This document shows, piece by piece, positions 47,458 to 56,267 of a stretch of DNA of 64,000 nucleotides (positions within the stretch are counted from its first letter, which is position 1; the number at the start of each line of letters is the position of its first letter). The DNA is from Actinoplanes sp. M2I2 (lineage in GTDB: Bacteria > Actinomycetota > Actinomycetes > Mycobacteriales > Micromonosporaceae), in contig NZ_JALPVJ010000001.1 in the NCBI RefSeq assembly GCF_023544445.1, positions 620,001-684,000 on the forward strand, read 5' to 3'. The notes under the pieces were generated by a model. The model was not told the origin of the DNA, did no database searches, and was given only the letters and a program-made list of their open reading frames with translations. Position numbers and translations under genes: made by a program.

Positions 47458-49003
47458 GGATGGCGCCCGTGACGGCGACCTGTTCGGTGAGGACGCCGCT
47501 GATCAGCTTCTGCGTCTGGTTGATCTCTTCCACGGCGGTGTGGATCTCGGCGAGCGAAGCGGTGACGGCGTCGACGCGGGCCTGGATGGCGTCGACCCTC
47601 GAGCTCACCTCGGAGGTGGCCCGCTCGGTCTCGTCGGACAGGGCCTTGACCTCGCCGGCGACGACGGCGAAGCCCTTGCCCGCCTCTCCCGCGCGGGCCG
47701 ACTCGATGGTCGCGTTGAGCGCCAGCAGCTTGGTCTGCGCGGCGATGGACTGGATCGTCTGCACCACCTTGCTGATCTCGGCGCTGGCCTCGCCGAGCCC
47801 GGCCACCTGCTGGTTGGCCTCGACGGTGAGCTGTTCGCCCTGTTCGGCGACCGTGGCGGCCGACGTGACGTTGCGCTCGACCTCGGCGATGGAGTCGAGC
47901 AGCTCGCGGCCGGCGTTCTGCAGCTGCTCGGCCGCGGCGAACCGCTCCAGCGCCTGACCGACCAGGTAGGCCGTGTTCCGCAAGGCTGCCTCCCGGCCCG
48001 GATACATGATGAGCGTGCGGGTGGCGAAGAAGTCCATCGTGCCGACGACCTGGCCGCCGATCTTGATCGGCAGGCAGACGCCCGACTTGACCCCGGCGGC
48101 CTGGGCCGCCGGCCGGCGCACGCAGTCGGTCAGTTCGCCCAGGTCCTCGACGAAGACCAGGTCGTCGCGGGCCCAGGCGCGACCGGAGAGCCCGACGCCC
48201 CGGGCGAAGGACGCGGACATCGTCACCCTGCGGAACTCCGCCCCGGCGTCGCCCGACTCGAGCGCGAAGCGCAGCACGTTGTCGTCCTCGTCGAGCTGCC
48301 AGAACGAGCCGTACTGCCAGTCGAAGTCCTGGCGGATCGTCTCCAGCGCGGACCGCAGGGCCTGATCGCGGCTGGTCGCCTGGGTCAGCTCACGGATGAC
48401 GGTGGAGACCGCCTCGACGTCCTGGGCCGCCTTCTCCTGCCGTACGGCCTCGTGCAGGCGGGCCAGCGCTGCGGACACCAGCTGGCCGACCGAGCGCAGG
48501 ACCGCCAGCCGGCCCTCCGACGGGTGCAGCTCCTCGGTCGCGAAGAAATCCATGGTGCCGACGACGCGGTCGTTCTCGACGAGCGGGAAGCAGACGCCGC
48601 TGCGGACACCGGCCCGCGCGGCGACGGGAGCCCGTACGCAGTCGGTCATGTCGGCGATGTCGCGGACGAAGACCAGGTCGCGGCTGCGCCACGTGCGCCC
48701 CGACAGGCCCACCCCCTCGGGGAACGAGGCCTCGAGGGTCACCCGGCGGAAGTCCTCGTTGACGCTTCCGCTCTCCTGGGCGAACCGAAGCGCCTTGCCG
48801 GTGGGGTCGAGCTGCCAGTAGGAGCCGTAGGCCCAGCCGAACAACTGACGGACGAGGTCGAGGGCCGTGCCGATGGCTCGTTCGGGAGAGGCGGCGGTCT
48901 CCATCGCCCGCATGATCGCGGTCACCGCCTGGACGTCCGCCTGTGCTTCCGCGAGCTCGGCCGTCACCTGGTCGAAAGCCGCCCGCCTACCGTTCCCGAA
49001 CAC
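47450..49003 (-). CDS. Soluble methyl-accepting chemotaxis-like protein with two GAF domains
   Basis: A 517-residue protein with no membrane segment. Two homologous GAF domains (about residues 25-190 and 200-365, sharing FGWAYGSYWQLD/FDWQYGSFWQLD and GVGLSGR.W) are followed by an MCP signalling helix bundle with the hairpin KLLALNATIESARAGEAGKGFAVVAGEVK. The GAF pair arose by internal duplication. GTG at 49003 follows AAGGGG. No che genes are nearby. A cytosolic receptor would suit a bacterium with motile spores (inference). Confidence 0.88.
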   Translation of the reverse strand: MFGNGRRAAFDQVTAELAEAQADVQAVTAIMRAMETAASPERAIGTALDLVRQLFGWAYGSYWQLDPTGKALRFAQESGSVNEDFRRVTLEASFPEGVGLSGRTWRSRDLVFVRDIADMTDCVRAPVAARAGVRSGVCFPLVENDRVVGTMDFFATEELHPSEGRLAVLRSVGQLVSAALARLHEAVRQEKAAQDVEAVSTVIRELTQATSRDQALRSALETIRQDFDWQYGSFWQLDEDDNVLRFALESGDAGAEFRRVTMSASFARGVGLSGRAWARDDLVFVEDLGELTDCVRRPAAQAAGVKSGVCLPIKIGGQVVGTMDFFATRTLIMYPGREAALRNTAYLVGQALERFAAAEQLQNAGRELLDSIAEVERNVTSAATVAEQGEQLTVEANQQVAGLGEASAEISKVVQTIQSIAAQTKLLALNATIESARAGEAGKGFAVVAGEVKALSDETERATSEVSSRVDAIQARVDAVTASLAEIHTAVEEINQTQKLISGVLTEQVAVTGAILN

Positions 49004-49172
49004 GCCTGCCCCTTCCGGAGCGGCCCCGTGCCGCTCAGTCGGCGGAATCTTCGGCGGACGCGGACCCCACTTGAAACAACCCGAAATGGTCTGGTGAATA
49101 CAATTCGGACCGTTACAGGGTGACTACGGCAAGTGATCGGCCGATGGGGCGGCCGCATGGCAGGGTGGCGGC

Positions 49173-49882
49173 ATGCGACTTTCCTTGTGGCCCGGCGCCG
49201 GGCAGAGCTTCGCCGGGGTGCTCGAGGCCGCCCGGCACGCCGAGCGCACGGGATGGGACGGCGTGTGGTTCGCCGACCACTTCATGCCGAACACGGAGCC
49301 GGGCGAGGACGACACCTGGCCCGTGCTGGAGTGCGGCTCGGTCGTGGCGGCGCTGGCCGTGGCGAGTTGCCCCCGCTCAAGCAGCGCATCGACCGGTTCG
49401 AGGAGGCCCTGCGGGTGCTGCGCGGGCTGCTCGCCGACGCGCGCACCACGGTGGACGGTTCGTACTACCGGATCACCGACGCGGTCTGCGAGCCCAAGCC
49501 GGTGCAGCGGCCGCTGCCGTTGCTGATCGGGGCCAAGGGCGAGAAGCGGATGCTGCGCGTCGTGGCCGAGCACGCCGACGAGTGGAACTGCTGGGGGCGG
49601 CCGGACCTGGTCGCGCACAAGTCGGCCGTGCTCGACGAGCACTGCGCCGCGGTCGGACGGGACCCGGGCGCGATCGCGCGCACGGCGCAGGCGCTCGCGG
49701 TGGTGAACGGGCCGGTGCCCGAGAGCGGACCACCGGTCATCGGCGGGTCACCGGAGAAGCTCGCCGACGACGTGGCCGCGTACGCGGATCTGGGTCTCGA
49801 CGAGCTGATCATCCCGGACGGCCTGCTCGGCACCGGCGCGGACCGCCTCAAGGCGATGGACGTGATCCGCGGGATCGTCTGA
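49173..49882 (+). pseudogene. Decayed LLM-class F420-dependent oxidoreductase with internal deletion and frameshift
   Basis: Frame one gives a good N-terminus, MRLSLWPGAG then AERTGWDGVWFADHFMP, up to VVAALA at about 49358. The family sequence resumes in another frame at about 49364 (ELPPLKQRIDRFEEALRVLRG) and runs to the stop at 49882 with the usual LPLLIGAKGEKRM and C-terminal helix. The 50-60 residues normally between, including the GGR-type loop and the GLGAGW-type motif, are missing. A deletion not divisible by three therefore broke the gene. A sequencing error alone would not remove this block. Confidence 0.85.
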
Positions 49883-49890
49883 AACGCGCC

Positions 49891-50163
49891 TTAGTGGCCG
49901 GTGACGATGGCCTCGGCGACACGGCGCAGCTGGTTGTGGTCGGGCTCGAAACCGGCGGCGATGTCCGGGTGCAGGCCCGCCTTGGTGCCCTCGAGCAGCT
50001 GACCGGTGACCTCTTCGACGCTCTCCCCGGCGTACGAGTGCCTGATCTTCTCGGTCGCGGCCTGGAGGGCGGACGTGAGCTGTTCCTCGAGCGCGCCCTG
50101 CAGCTTCGCCTCGACCGGGCTGAGAGTGTTCGTATCCAACGTGACCTGAGGCTCGGCGGTCAT
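49891..50163 (-). CDS. Small hypothetical protein, 90 aa
   Basis: A 90-residue acidic, helical protein of no family I recognise. It contains EAKLQGALEEQLTSALQAA and EEVTGQLLEGTKAGLHPDIA, suggesting a three-helix bundle. ATG at 50163 follows AGGGAG. It meets the pseudogene tail to tail. A real gene judging by start site and composition. Confidence 0.72.
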   Translation of the reverse strand: MTAEPQVTLDTNTLSPVEAKLQGALEEQLTSALQAATEKIRHSYAGESVEEVTGQLLEGTKAGLHPDIAAGFEPDHNQLRRVAEAIVTGH

Positions 50164-50237
50164 CGATTCTCCCTGTGGTGAACGGCGTGACGCCGAGACC
50201 CGTGCGCGTCACGCCGCCAAACGTACTCGCCGGCCGG

Positions 50238-50816
50238 TCAGCTTCGGCCGCGCTTCACCTCGTAGAACGTATCGGTGCGCATGAGCGTGACGACCGAGTC
50301 GAACATCGCCGTCGACGCGGCGCCCGAGGGAACCACGTCGATGATCGGGCCGTGCAGTCCGCGGGTGGCCCCCTCCGCGTGCAGCACCGGCGAACCGATG
50401 TCCGGGCCGGCCAGCTTCAGAGCGGTCTCGTGCGACTCGCGGACGGCCTCGTCCCAGCGCTCGTCGTCGAGGATCGCCTTCGCGTCCTCGATGCCCACCG
50501 CCTCGGCGACCTGGTCGACCAGCTGGTCGTCCAGGGCGGCGCCGTCGTCGTGCACGCGGGTGCCGAGTTCGGTGTAGAACGTCGCGATCGTGTCGTCGCG
50601 GTGGTCGGCTCGCAGCGCTTCGACCAGGCGCAACGCGCGGAACGAGGCGAGCACACCGCCGCGGTATTTCTCAGGGGTGTTGTCGCCGTTGAGGATCAGC
50701 AGGCTGAACGACCGCCAGCGCACGGTGACGTCCCGCTCGGGCGCGACCGCGACCAGCCAGCGCGACGTGCGCCAGGTGAACGGGCAGACGGGATCGAAGA
50801 AGTAGGTGGCTTCCAT
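50238..50816 (-). CDS. DsbA-fold mycothiol-dependent nitroreductase-like protein (Rv2466c family)
   Basis: A 192-residue thioredoxin/DsbA-fold protein. The N-terminus FFDPVCPFTWRTSRWL matches Rv2466c-type mycothiol nitroreductases, and the helical insertion and GSPVLHAEG cis-Pro region are present. The active site is CPFT, so the second Cys of a CxxC pair is absent, implying a monothiol mechanism with mycothiol. Cytosolic. ATG at 50816. Divergent from the sugar ABC operon. Confidence 0.82.
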   Translation of the reverse strand: MEATYFFDPVCPFTWRTSRWLVAVAPERDVTVRWRSFSLLILNGDNTPEKYRGGVLASFRALRLVEALRADHRDDTIATFYTELGTRVHDDGAALDDQLVDQVAEAVGIEDAKAILDDERWDEAVRESHETALKLAGPDIGSPVLHAEGATRGLHGPIIDVVPSGAASTAMFDSVVTLMRTDTFYEVKRGRS

Positions 50817-50891
50817 GGACGAAGCTTAGATCTCTCCGACGCGTTTCTGGTTTGTTTCGTCACTGCCTGGGGCAGGACAACCACTGGCCGT

Positions 50892-50911
50892 CAAGTGATG
50901 AAGATCACTTG
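50892..50911. promoter_or_regulatory. CRP/GlxR-type palindrome before the sugar ABC operon
   Basis: CAAGTGAT-GAAG-ATCACTTG is a perfect 8-4-8 inverted repeat containing AGTGA-N6-TCACT, the CRP-family pattern. It lies 28-47 bases before the binding-protein start. Carbon-status control of a sugar transporter by a cAMP-type regulator would make sense. Confidence 0.6.
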
Positions 50912-50938
50912 GCGCGGTACCGGCCGGATGGAGGGTCA

Positions 50939-52222
50939 ATGGCGATCTCAGACCGACATCCGCAACGGCGCACCCTGCGCGCCCGGGCACTCGCGGCGGG
51001 GGCCGCGATCGCTCTGGTCGCACCGTTGGCAGCCTGCGGATCCGACGAGGGCGGCGTACCCGTCCTCAATCTCTATCAATTCCCCGTCGAGAACATGCAG
51101 AGCGTCATCGACCGATGCAACCAGCAGGCGGGGGGACGGTACGAAATCGTCTATCAGGTCCTGCCCCGCTCGGCCGACGACCAGCGGGTGCAGATGGTCC
51201 GCCGGCTCGCCGCCAAGGACGACAGCATGGACATCCTGGGCATGGACGTCACCTGGACCCAGGAGTTCGCCAGCGCGAACTGGATCAAGGAGTGGACCGG
51301 GGACGACCGGGCCGAGATCGAGAACGGCACCCTCCCGGGCCCGCTGGCCTCGGCCGAGTACGAGGACAAGGTGTACGCGGCGCCCAACAACACCAATGTG
51401 CAGTTGCTCTGGTATCGCAAGGACCTCGTGCCCACCCCGCCGAAGACGTGGGACGAGATGATCCAGATGTCCCGGCAGTTGCAGGCCGAGGGCAAGACCT
51501 ACCAGGTCGTGACCATGGGCGCCCAGTACGAGGGCCTGGTGGTGCTCTTCAACAGCCTGGTGGCCAGCGCCGGCGGGCAGGTCGTGAGCGAGGACGGCAA
51601 GACCGCGGTGATGGACGAGGGCGCGGTCCGTGGGCTCGAGACACTGAAGACGTTCGCGACGTCCGGGGTCACCACCCCGTCGTTCTCCAACGCGCTCGAG
51701 GACGACGTCCGGCTCGCGTTCCAGAACGGCGGCGGGGCGTTCCAGCTGAACTGGCCGTTCGTCTGGGCCTCGATGCAGGGCGACGCGCCCGACCTGGCCC
51801 GGAACGTCGGCTGGGCCCGCTACCCGGGCATCGACCCGAACACCCCCAGCGTCACCACCATCGGCGGCTCCAACATCGCGGTCAGCTCGTACAGCAAGCA
51901 TCCCGACCTCGCCTTCGAGGCGGCCAAGTGCCTGCGTGACCGCGAGTCGCAGAAGTATCTGGCGATCAACGCCGGGCAGCCCCCGTCCATCGAGTCCATC
52001 TACAACGACGCCGACATGGCCGAGGCCTACCCGATGAAGGACACGCTGCTGGAGGAGCTCAAGAACGCCTCGCCCCGCCCGCGTACGGCGGCCTACCAGA
52101 ATCTCTCCACTGTGGTCGCCGCTCAGCTGTCGCCGCCGTCCGGCATCGAGCCGCAGAAGACCGCGGGTGAGCTGAGAAAGTCGATCCAGGCCGCCATCGA
52201 CTCGAAGGGAGTGCTGCCGTGA
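50939..52222 (+). CDS. Sugar ABC transporter substrate-binding lipoprotein
   Basis: A 427-residue family 1 solute-binding protein. A basic N-terminus, hydrophobic segment and lipobox LAAC (lipidated Cys33) precede the binding domain. It shares the trehalose/maltose (ThuE/LpqY-like) style: ILGMDVTWTQEFASANWI, YAAPNNTNVQLLWYRKDL, GGGAFQLNWPFVW. ATG at 50939 directly follows GGAGGGTCA. First gene of a four-gene operon. The sugar cannot be fixed; trehalose or a related disaccharide is a fair guess. Confidence 0.9.
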   Translation: MAISDRHPQRRTLRARALAAGAAIALVAPLAACGSDEGGVPVLNLYQFPVENMQSVIDRCNQQAGGRYEIVYQVLPRSADDQRVQMVRRLAAKDDSMDILGMDVTWTQEFASANWIKEWTGDDRAEIENGTLPGPLASAEYEDKVYAAPNNTNVQLLWYRKDLVPTPPKTWDEMIQMSRQLQAEGKTYQVVTMGAQYEGLVVLFNSLVASAGGQVVSEDGKTAVMDEGAVRGLETLKTFATSGVTTPSFSNALEDDVRLAFQNGGGAFQLNWPFVWASMQGDAPDLARNVGWARYPGIDPNTPSVTTIGGSNIAVSSYSKHPDLAFEAAKCLRDRESQKYLAINAGQPPSIESIYNDADMAEAYPMKDTLLEELKNASPRPRTAAYQNLSTVVAAQLSPPSGIEPQKTAGELRKSIQAAIDSKGVLP

Positions 52223-53196
52223 GCATCTCCAGCACGACCCCGGCGACGTCGGCGGCCGCCGACGCCGAAGAGCGCGCCATCCCGAAGCAGCGCGGCCGTC
52301 GCCGCCGGGTGGAGCTCAGCGAGGGCAAGAAGCAGGAGCGGAAGCTCGGCTGGCTGCTGTGCGCGCCGGCCGCGATCGTGATGGTGGCGGTCACCGCGTA
52401 CCCGATCCTCTACTCGTTCTGGCTGTCGCTGCAGCGGTACGACCTGAAGTTCCCCGACGAGCGCGAGTTCGTGTGGTTCTCCAACTACGTCACCGTGCTG
52501 ACCAACGGGTACTGGTGGACCGCGTTCGGGGTGACCATGCTGATCACCCTGGTCTCGGTCGTCGTCGAGCTCGTGCTCGGCATGGGACTGGCCATCATCA
52601 TGCACCGCACCCTGGTCGGGCGCGGGTTGGTGCGGACGTCGGCCCTCATCCCGTACGGGATCGTGACCGTCGTCGCCGCCTTCAGCTGGCGCTACGCCTG
52701 GACGCCGGGCACCGGCTACCTGGCCAACCTGGTCTCGCCGGAAGGGGCGCCGCTGACCGAACGGGCCAGCGCGCTGGGCATCATCATCCTGGCCGAGATC
52801 TGGAAGACCACGCCGTTCATGGCGCTGCTGCTGATGGCCGGGCTGGCCCTGGTGCCCGACGACCTGCTCAAGGCCGCGTCGATGGACGGCGCGACCTGGT
52901 GGCAGCGCTTCACCAAGGTCATGCTGCCCGTGATGAAGCCGGCCATCCTGGTCGCGCTGCTGTTCCGCACGCTCGACGCGCTGCGCGTCTTCGACAACAT
53001 CTATGTGCTCACCAACGGCGCCAACGAGACGTCGTCGGTCTCGATGATCGCCTACAACAACCTGATCAAGGGCCTCAACCTCGGCATCGGCTCCACGATG
53101 TCGGTGCTGATCTTCCTCACCGTGGCGATCATCGCGTTCATCTTCGTGAAGTTGTTCGGCACGGCCGCGCCCGGTAGCGACGAGGGGAGACGCTGA
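52219..53196 (+). CDS. Sugar ABC transporter permease 1 (MalF-like)
   Basis: A 325-residue permease with a long charged cytosolic N-terminus (about 45 residues, with [17 protein letters not shown]) and six membrane helices. The ATPase-coupling EAA loop is visible as [22 protein letters not shown] at 52219 overlaps the binding-protein stop (GTGA). Confidence 0.92.
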   Translation: MSISSTTPATSAAADAEERAIPKQRGRRRRVELSEGKKQERKLGWLLCAPAAIVMVAVTAYPILYSFWLSLQRYDLKFPDEREFVWFSNYVTVLTNGYWWTAFGVTMLITLVSVVVELVLGMGLAIIMHRTLVGRGLVRTSALIPYGIVTVVAAFSWRYAWTPGTGYLANLVSPEGAPLTERASALGIIILAEIWKTTPFMALLLMAGLALVPDDLLKAASMDGATWWQRFTKVMLPVMKPAILVALLFRTLDALRVFDNIYVLTNGANETSSVSMIAYNNLIKGLNLGIGSTMSVLIFLTVAIIAFIFVKLFGTAAPGSDEGRR

Positions 53197-54029
53197 TGGC
53201 CGCCGCAACCACCTCGGCCAAGGTCAAGTGGGGGGTGCTGGACGCGGTCGTGGTCGTGTTCGCGCTCATCCCGGTGTTGTGGATCGCGTCGCTGTCGTTC
53301 AAGACGCCGGCCACCCTCACCGACGGCAACTTCATCCCCCGGGAATGGACGTTCGACAACTACAAGCTGATCTTCCAGACCGACCAGTTCGTCCGGGCGC
53401 TGATCAACTCGATCGGCATCGCGCTGATCTCGACGCTGATCGCGGTGGTCCTCGGCACCATGGCCGCCTACGCGATCAGCCGGCTCGACTTCCCCGGCAA
53501 ACAGCTGCTGGTCGGGGTGTCGCTGCTGATCGCCATGTTCCCGCAGGTGTCGCTGGTGTCGCCGCTGTTCAACATCGAGCGCAACACCGGGCTGTTCGAC
53601 ACCTGGCCGGGCCTGATCCTGCCGTACATCACGTTCGCGCTGCCGCTGGCCATCTACACGCTGTCGGCGTTCTTCAAGCAGATTCCGTGGGACCTCGAGA
53701 AGGCGGCCAAGATGGACGGCGCCACGCAGGGTGAGGCGTTCCGCCGGGTGATCGCCCCGCTGGCGGCGCCCGGGGTCTTCACCACGGCGATCCTGGTCTT
53801 CATCTTCTGCTGGAACGACTTCCTGTTCGCCATCTCGCTGACCTCGACCGAGCGGTCCCGCACGGTCCCGGTGGCGTTGTCGTTCTTCACCGGTGCGTCC
53901 CAGTTCGAGGACCCCACCGGCGCGATCTCCGCGGCCGCCGTGGTGATCACGATCCCGATCATCCTGTTCGTGCTGTTCTTCCAGAAGCGCATCGTCGCGG
54001 GCCTCACGTCCGGCGCCGTGAAGGGTTAG
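53196..54029 (+). CDS. Sugar ABC transporter permease 2 (MalG-like)
   Basis: A 277-residue permease with six helices and an EAA loop [19 protein letters not shown]. Typical MalG-type ends: N-terminal [13 protein letters not shown] and C-terminal [18 protein letters not shown] at 53196 shares a base with the previous stop (TGATG). Confidence 0.93.
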   Translation: MAAATTSAKVKWGVLDAVVVVFALIPVLWIASLSFKTPATLTDGNFIPREWTFDNYKLIFQTDQFVRALINSIGIALISTLIAVVLGTMAAYAISRLDFPGKQLLVGVSLLIAMFPQVSLVSPLFNIERNTGLFDTWPGLILPYITFALPLAIYTLSAFFKQIPWDLEKAAKMDGATQGEAFRRVIAPLAAPGVFTTAILVFIFCWNDFLFAISLTSTERSRTVPVALSFFTGASQFEDPTGAISAAAVVITIPIILFVLFFQKRIVAGLTSGAVKG

Positions 54030-54035
54030 GTATCG

Positions 54036-55241
54036 ATGGCTGACATTGTTCTCGACAAGGTGACCAAGAAATACCCGGACGGCACCACCGCGGTGCACGA
54101 GGTGGACCTCGAGATCGCCGACGGGGAGTTCATCATCCTGGTAGGGCCGTCGGGCTGCGGGAAGTCGACGACCCTCAACATGATCGCCGGCCTGGAGGAC
54201 ATCTCCTCCGGTGAGCTGCGCATCGCCGGCGAGCGGGTCAACGAGAAGCAGCCGAAGGACCGGGACATCGCGATGGTGTTCCAGTCGTACGCGCTGTACC
54301 CGAACATGACCGTGGGGGAGAACATGGCGTTCCCGCTGCGGCTGGCCAAGATGGACAAGGCGCTCATCAAGCAGAAGGTGGACGACGCGGCCCGGGTCCT
54401 CGAGCTGACCGAATACCTGGACCGCAAGCCGGCCAACCTGTCCGGCGGGCAGCGGCAGCGGGTGGCCATGGGCCGGGCGATCGTCCGCTCGCCCAAGGCG
54501 TTCCTCATGGACGAGCCGTTGTCCAACCTGGACGCCAAACTGCGGGTGCAGATGCGTACGCAGGTGTCGCGCCTGCAGAAGCAGCTGAACACCACCACGG
54601 TGTACGTGACACACGACCAGACCGAGGCGATGACGCTGGGCGACCGCGTCGTGGTGATGCGGGGCGGCTACATCCAGCAGTTGGGGGATCCGCAGACGCT
54701 GTATGACAACCCGAAGAACCTGTTCGTGGCCGGCTTCATCGGCTCGCCGTCGATGAACTTCCTGTCGGCCACGGTCGAGGAGAGCCTGCTGCGGACGCCG
54801 TTGGGTGACCTGCCGCTGGGGGACCGGCTGCGGAGCTCGCTGAGCGGCGCGGACGCCCCGCGGCAGCTGATCCTGGGCATCCGGCCCGAGCATTTCGAGG
54901 ACGCCCGGCTGATCGAGGAACACCAGCGCGAGCGGGGCTTCGAGTTCACGATGCCGGTGGACCTGGTCGAGTCGATGGGCTCGGACAAGTACGTCTACTT
55001 CACGGTCGAGGGCGAACACGCCACGGCCGCCGACCTGGAGGACCTGGCCGCCGACGCGGGCGGCGCCGACCTCCCCCCACAGGACAGCCTGGTGACCCGC
55101 CTGTCGGCGGAGTCCCGAGTACGCGACGGCGTAGACGCCCGCGTCTGGATGAACCTCGACAAAATCCACCTGTTCGACCCCCGCGACGGCCGCAACATCA
55201 CCCTCCACGAGGACAAGACCGCAGGTGTGACCACCGTCTGA
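54036..55241 (+). CDS. Sugar ABC transporter ATPase (MsmK/UgpC/MalK type)
   Basis: A 401-residue ATPase: Walker A GPSGCGKST (residues 37-45), Q-loop MVFQSYALYPNM, signature LSGGQRQRVAMGRAI, Walker B AFLMDEPLSNLD, switch His in VTHDQTEAMT. A C-terminal TOBE/MalK-like regulatory domain follows (about 235-380). Having a dedicated ATPase in the operon is notable because many actinomycete sugar importers share one MsiK. ATG at 54036, 6 bases after the permease stop. Confidence 0.93.
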   Translation: MADIVLDKVTKKYPDGTTAVHEVDLEIADGEFIILVGPSGCGKSTTLNMIAGLEDISSGELRIAGERVNEKQPKDRDIAMVFQSYALYPNMTVGENMAFPLRLAKMDKALIKQKVDDAARVLELTEYLDRKPANLSGGQRQRVAMGRAIVRSPKAFLMDEPLSNLDAKLRVQMRTQVSRLQKQLNTTTVYVTHDQTEAMTLGDRVVVMRGGYIQQLGDPQTLYDNPKNLFVAGFIGSPSMNFLSATVEESLLRTPLGDLPLGDRLRSSLSGADAPRQLILGIRPEHFEDARLIEEHQRERGFEFTMPVDLVESMGSDKYVYFTVEGEHATAADLEDLAADAGGADLPPQDSLVTRLSAESRVRDGVDARVWMNLDKIHLFDPRDGRNITLHEDKTAGVTTV

Positions 55242-55256
55242 CCGCCACCCCCCCAC

Positions 55257-55283
55257 GGGCGCCCGGCCTCTCGCCGGGCGCCC
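55257..55283. terminator. Perfect bidirectional hairpin terminator
   Basis: GGGCGCCCGGC (55257-55267) pairs with GCCGGGCGCCC (55273-55283) around CTCTC. It lies 15 bases after the ABC operon stop and downstream of the oppositely oriented response regulator. Confidence 0.88.
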
Positions 55284-55364
55284 GCCTCATGCCCGGAGCG
55301 CCCGTGCGCCCCGCCAGCCGATGTCCCGCCCGCCGCGCCTGCCGACGTCTTGCCCGGCATTCGC

Positions 55365-56267
55365 TCAGACGAGGCCGGCGTCGTGGACCATCACCGCCGC
55401 CTGCGAGCGGTTGTTCATGCCCAGCTTGCCCAGAACACGCGACACGTGGCCCTTCACGGTCGAGACCCCCATGCCCAGCGCGGCCCCGATCTCGGCGTTG
55501 GACCGGCCCTGCCCCAGCCCGATCGCCACGTCGCGTTCCCGATCGGTCAGCTTGCCGAGCTGCTCCTGCGCCCAGGCACGGCGTGACCCGCCGCCCGAGG
55601 CAGCGACGAAGCCGACCACCGCCCCGATAACCTGCGGTGACAGGACGCTCTCGCCCCGGGCGACCTTCCGCACGGCCGCGATCAGCTCAGTCGGAGGCGT
55701 GTCCTTCAGCAGAAACCCGTTGGCGCCGTTCCGAAGAGCCTGCAGAACGTAGTCATCCACATTGAACGTAGTCAGAATGAGGATCTGCGGCGCCCGCGGC
55801 CGCGCCCGGATCAGCCGGGTGGCCAGCACCCCGTCCATCCGCGGCATCCGGACGTCCATCAGCATCACATCGGGCCAATGCGCGTCCGCCGCGACGATTG
55901 CTTGCGCCCCGTCCTCGGCCTCGCCCACCACCTCGAGGTCGGACCGCCCGCCCAGCAGGAACCGCAACCCGGTGCGCACCATCGGATCGTCGTCGACGAT
56001 CACCACCCGGATGGGCCGCTCATCCCCGCGCAGGGGGTCGACCTGTCCCTGGTCCGGGCCGTCGCCCGCTCCGGCACCACCGCGGCCTCCGCCAGCGTGA
56101 ACCAGGTCTTCACCAGCGCCACCTTCACCAGCGCCACCTTCACCAGCGCGACCTTCACCAGCGCCGCCTTCACCAGCGCAACCTTCACCAGCGCCACCTC
56201 CGCCGGCGCCGACACGACGCCCGGCAGCGTCGATCGGCGGCGGTGCTACTCCTGCCACGGCAGCCAC
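55365..56267 (-). CDS. NarL-type response regulator with unusual Gly/Glu/Ala repeat N-terminus
   Basis: The receiver starts at about residue 88 (VVIVDDDPMVRTG) with phospho-acceptor Asp138 in MLMDVRMPR, and a LuxR HTH ends the protein (LTDRERDVAIGLGQGRSNAEIG). In-frame sequence upstream is open back to ATG 56267, overlapping the kinase gene by 22 bases. It encodes about 85 residues dominated by GEGGA pentapeptides. No normal M-x-IRVV start exists; GTG at 56006 would give a 213-residue regulator beginning inside the first beta strand. The 15-bp repeat preserves frame, which favours translation of the extension. Start uncertain. Confidence 0.8.
   Translation of the reverse strand: MAAVAGVAPPPIDAAGRRVGAGGGGAGEGCAGEGGAGEGRAGEGGAGEGGAGEDLVHAGGGRGGAGAGDGPDQGQVDPLRGDERPIRVVIVDDDPMVRTGLRFLLGGRSDLEVVGEAEDGAQAIVAADAHWPDVMLMDVRMPRMDGVLATRLIRARPRAPQILILTTFNVDDYVLQALRNGANGFLLKDTPPTELIAAVRKVARGESVLSPQVIGAVVGFVAASGGGSRRAWAQEQLGKLTDRERDVAIGLGQGRSNAEIGAALGMGVSTVKGHVSRVLGKLGMNNRSQAAVMVHDAGLV
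56105..56205. repeat. 15-bp tandem repeat in the response-regulator N-terminal region
   Basis: About seven copies of CCACCTTCACCAGCG (+ strand) with one or two changes each. On the minus strand in the regulator frame this reads as GEGGA pentapeptides. Confidence 0.9.

Noticed and set aside
56000-56215. Alternative small minus-strand frame (ALVKVALVK repeat) in the response-regulator upstream region
   Set aside because: It is an out-of-frame reading of the same 15-bp repeat; the regulator frame is continuous with a functional receiver domain.
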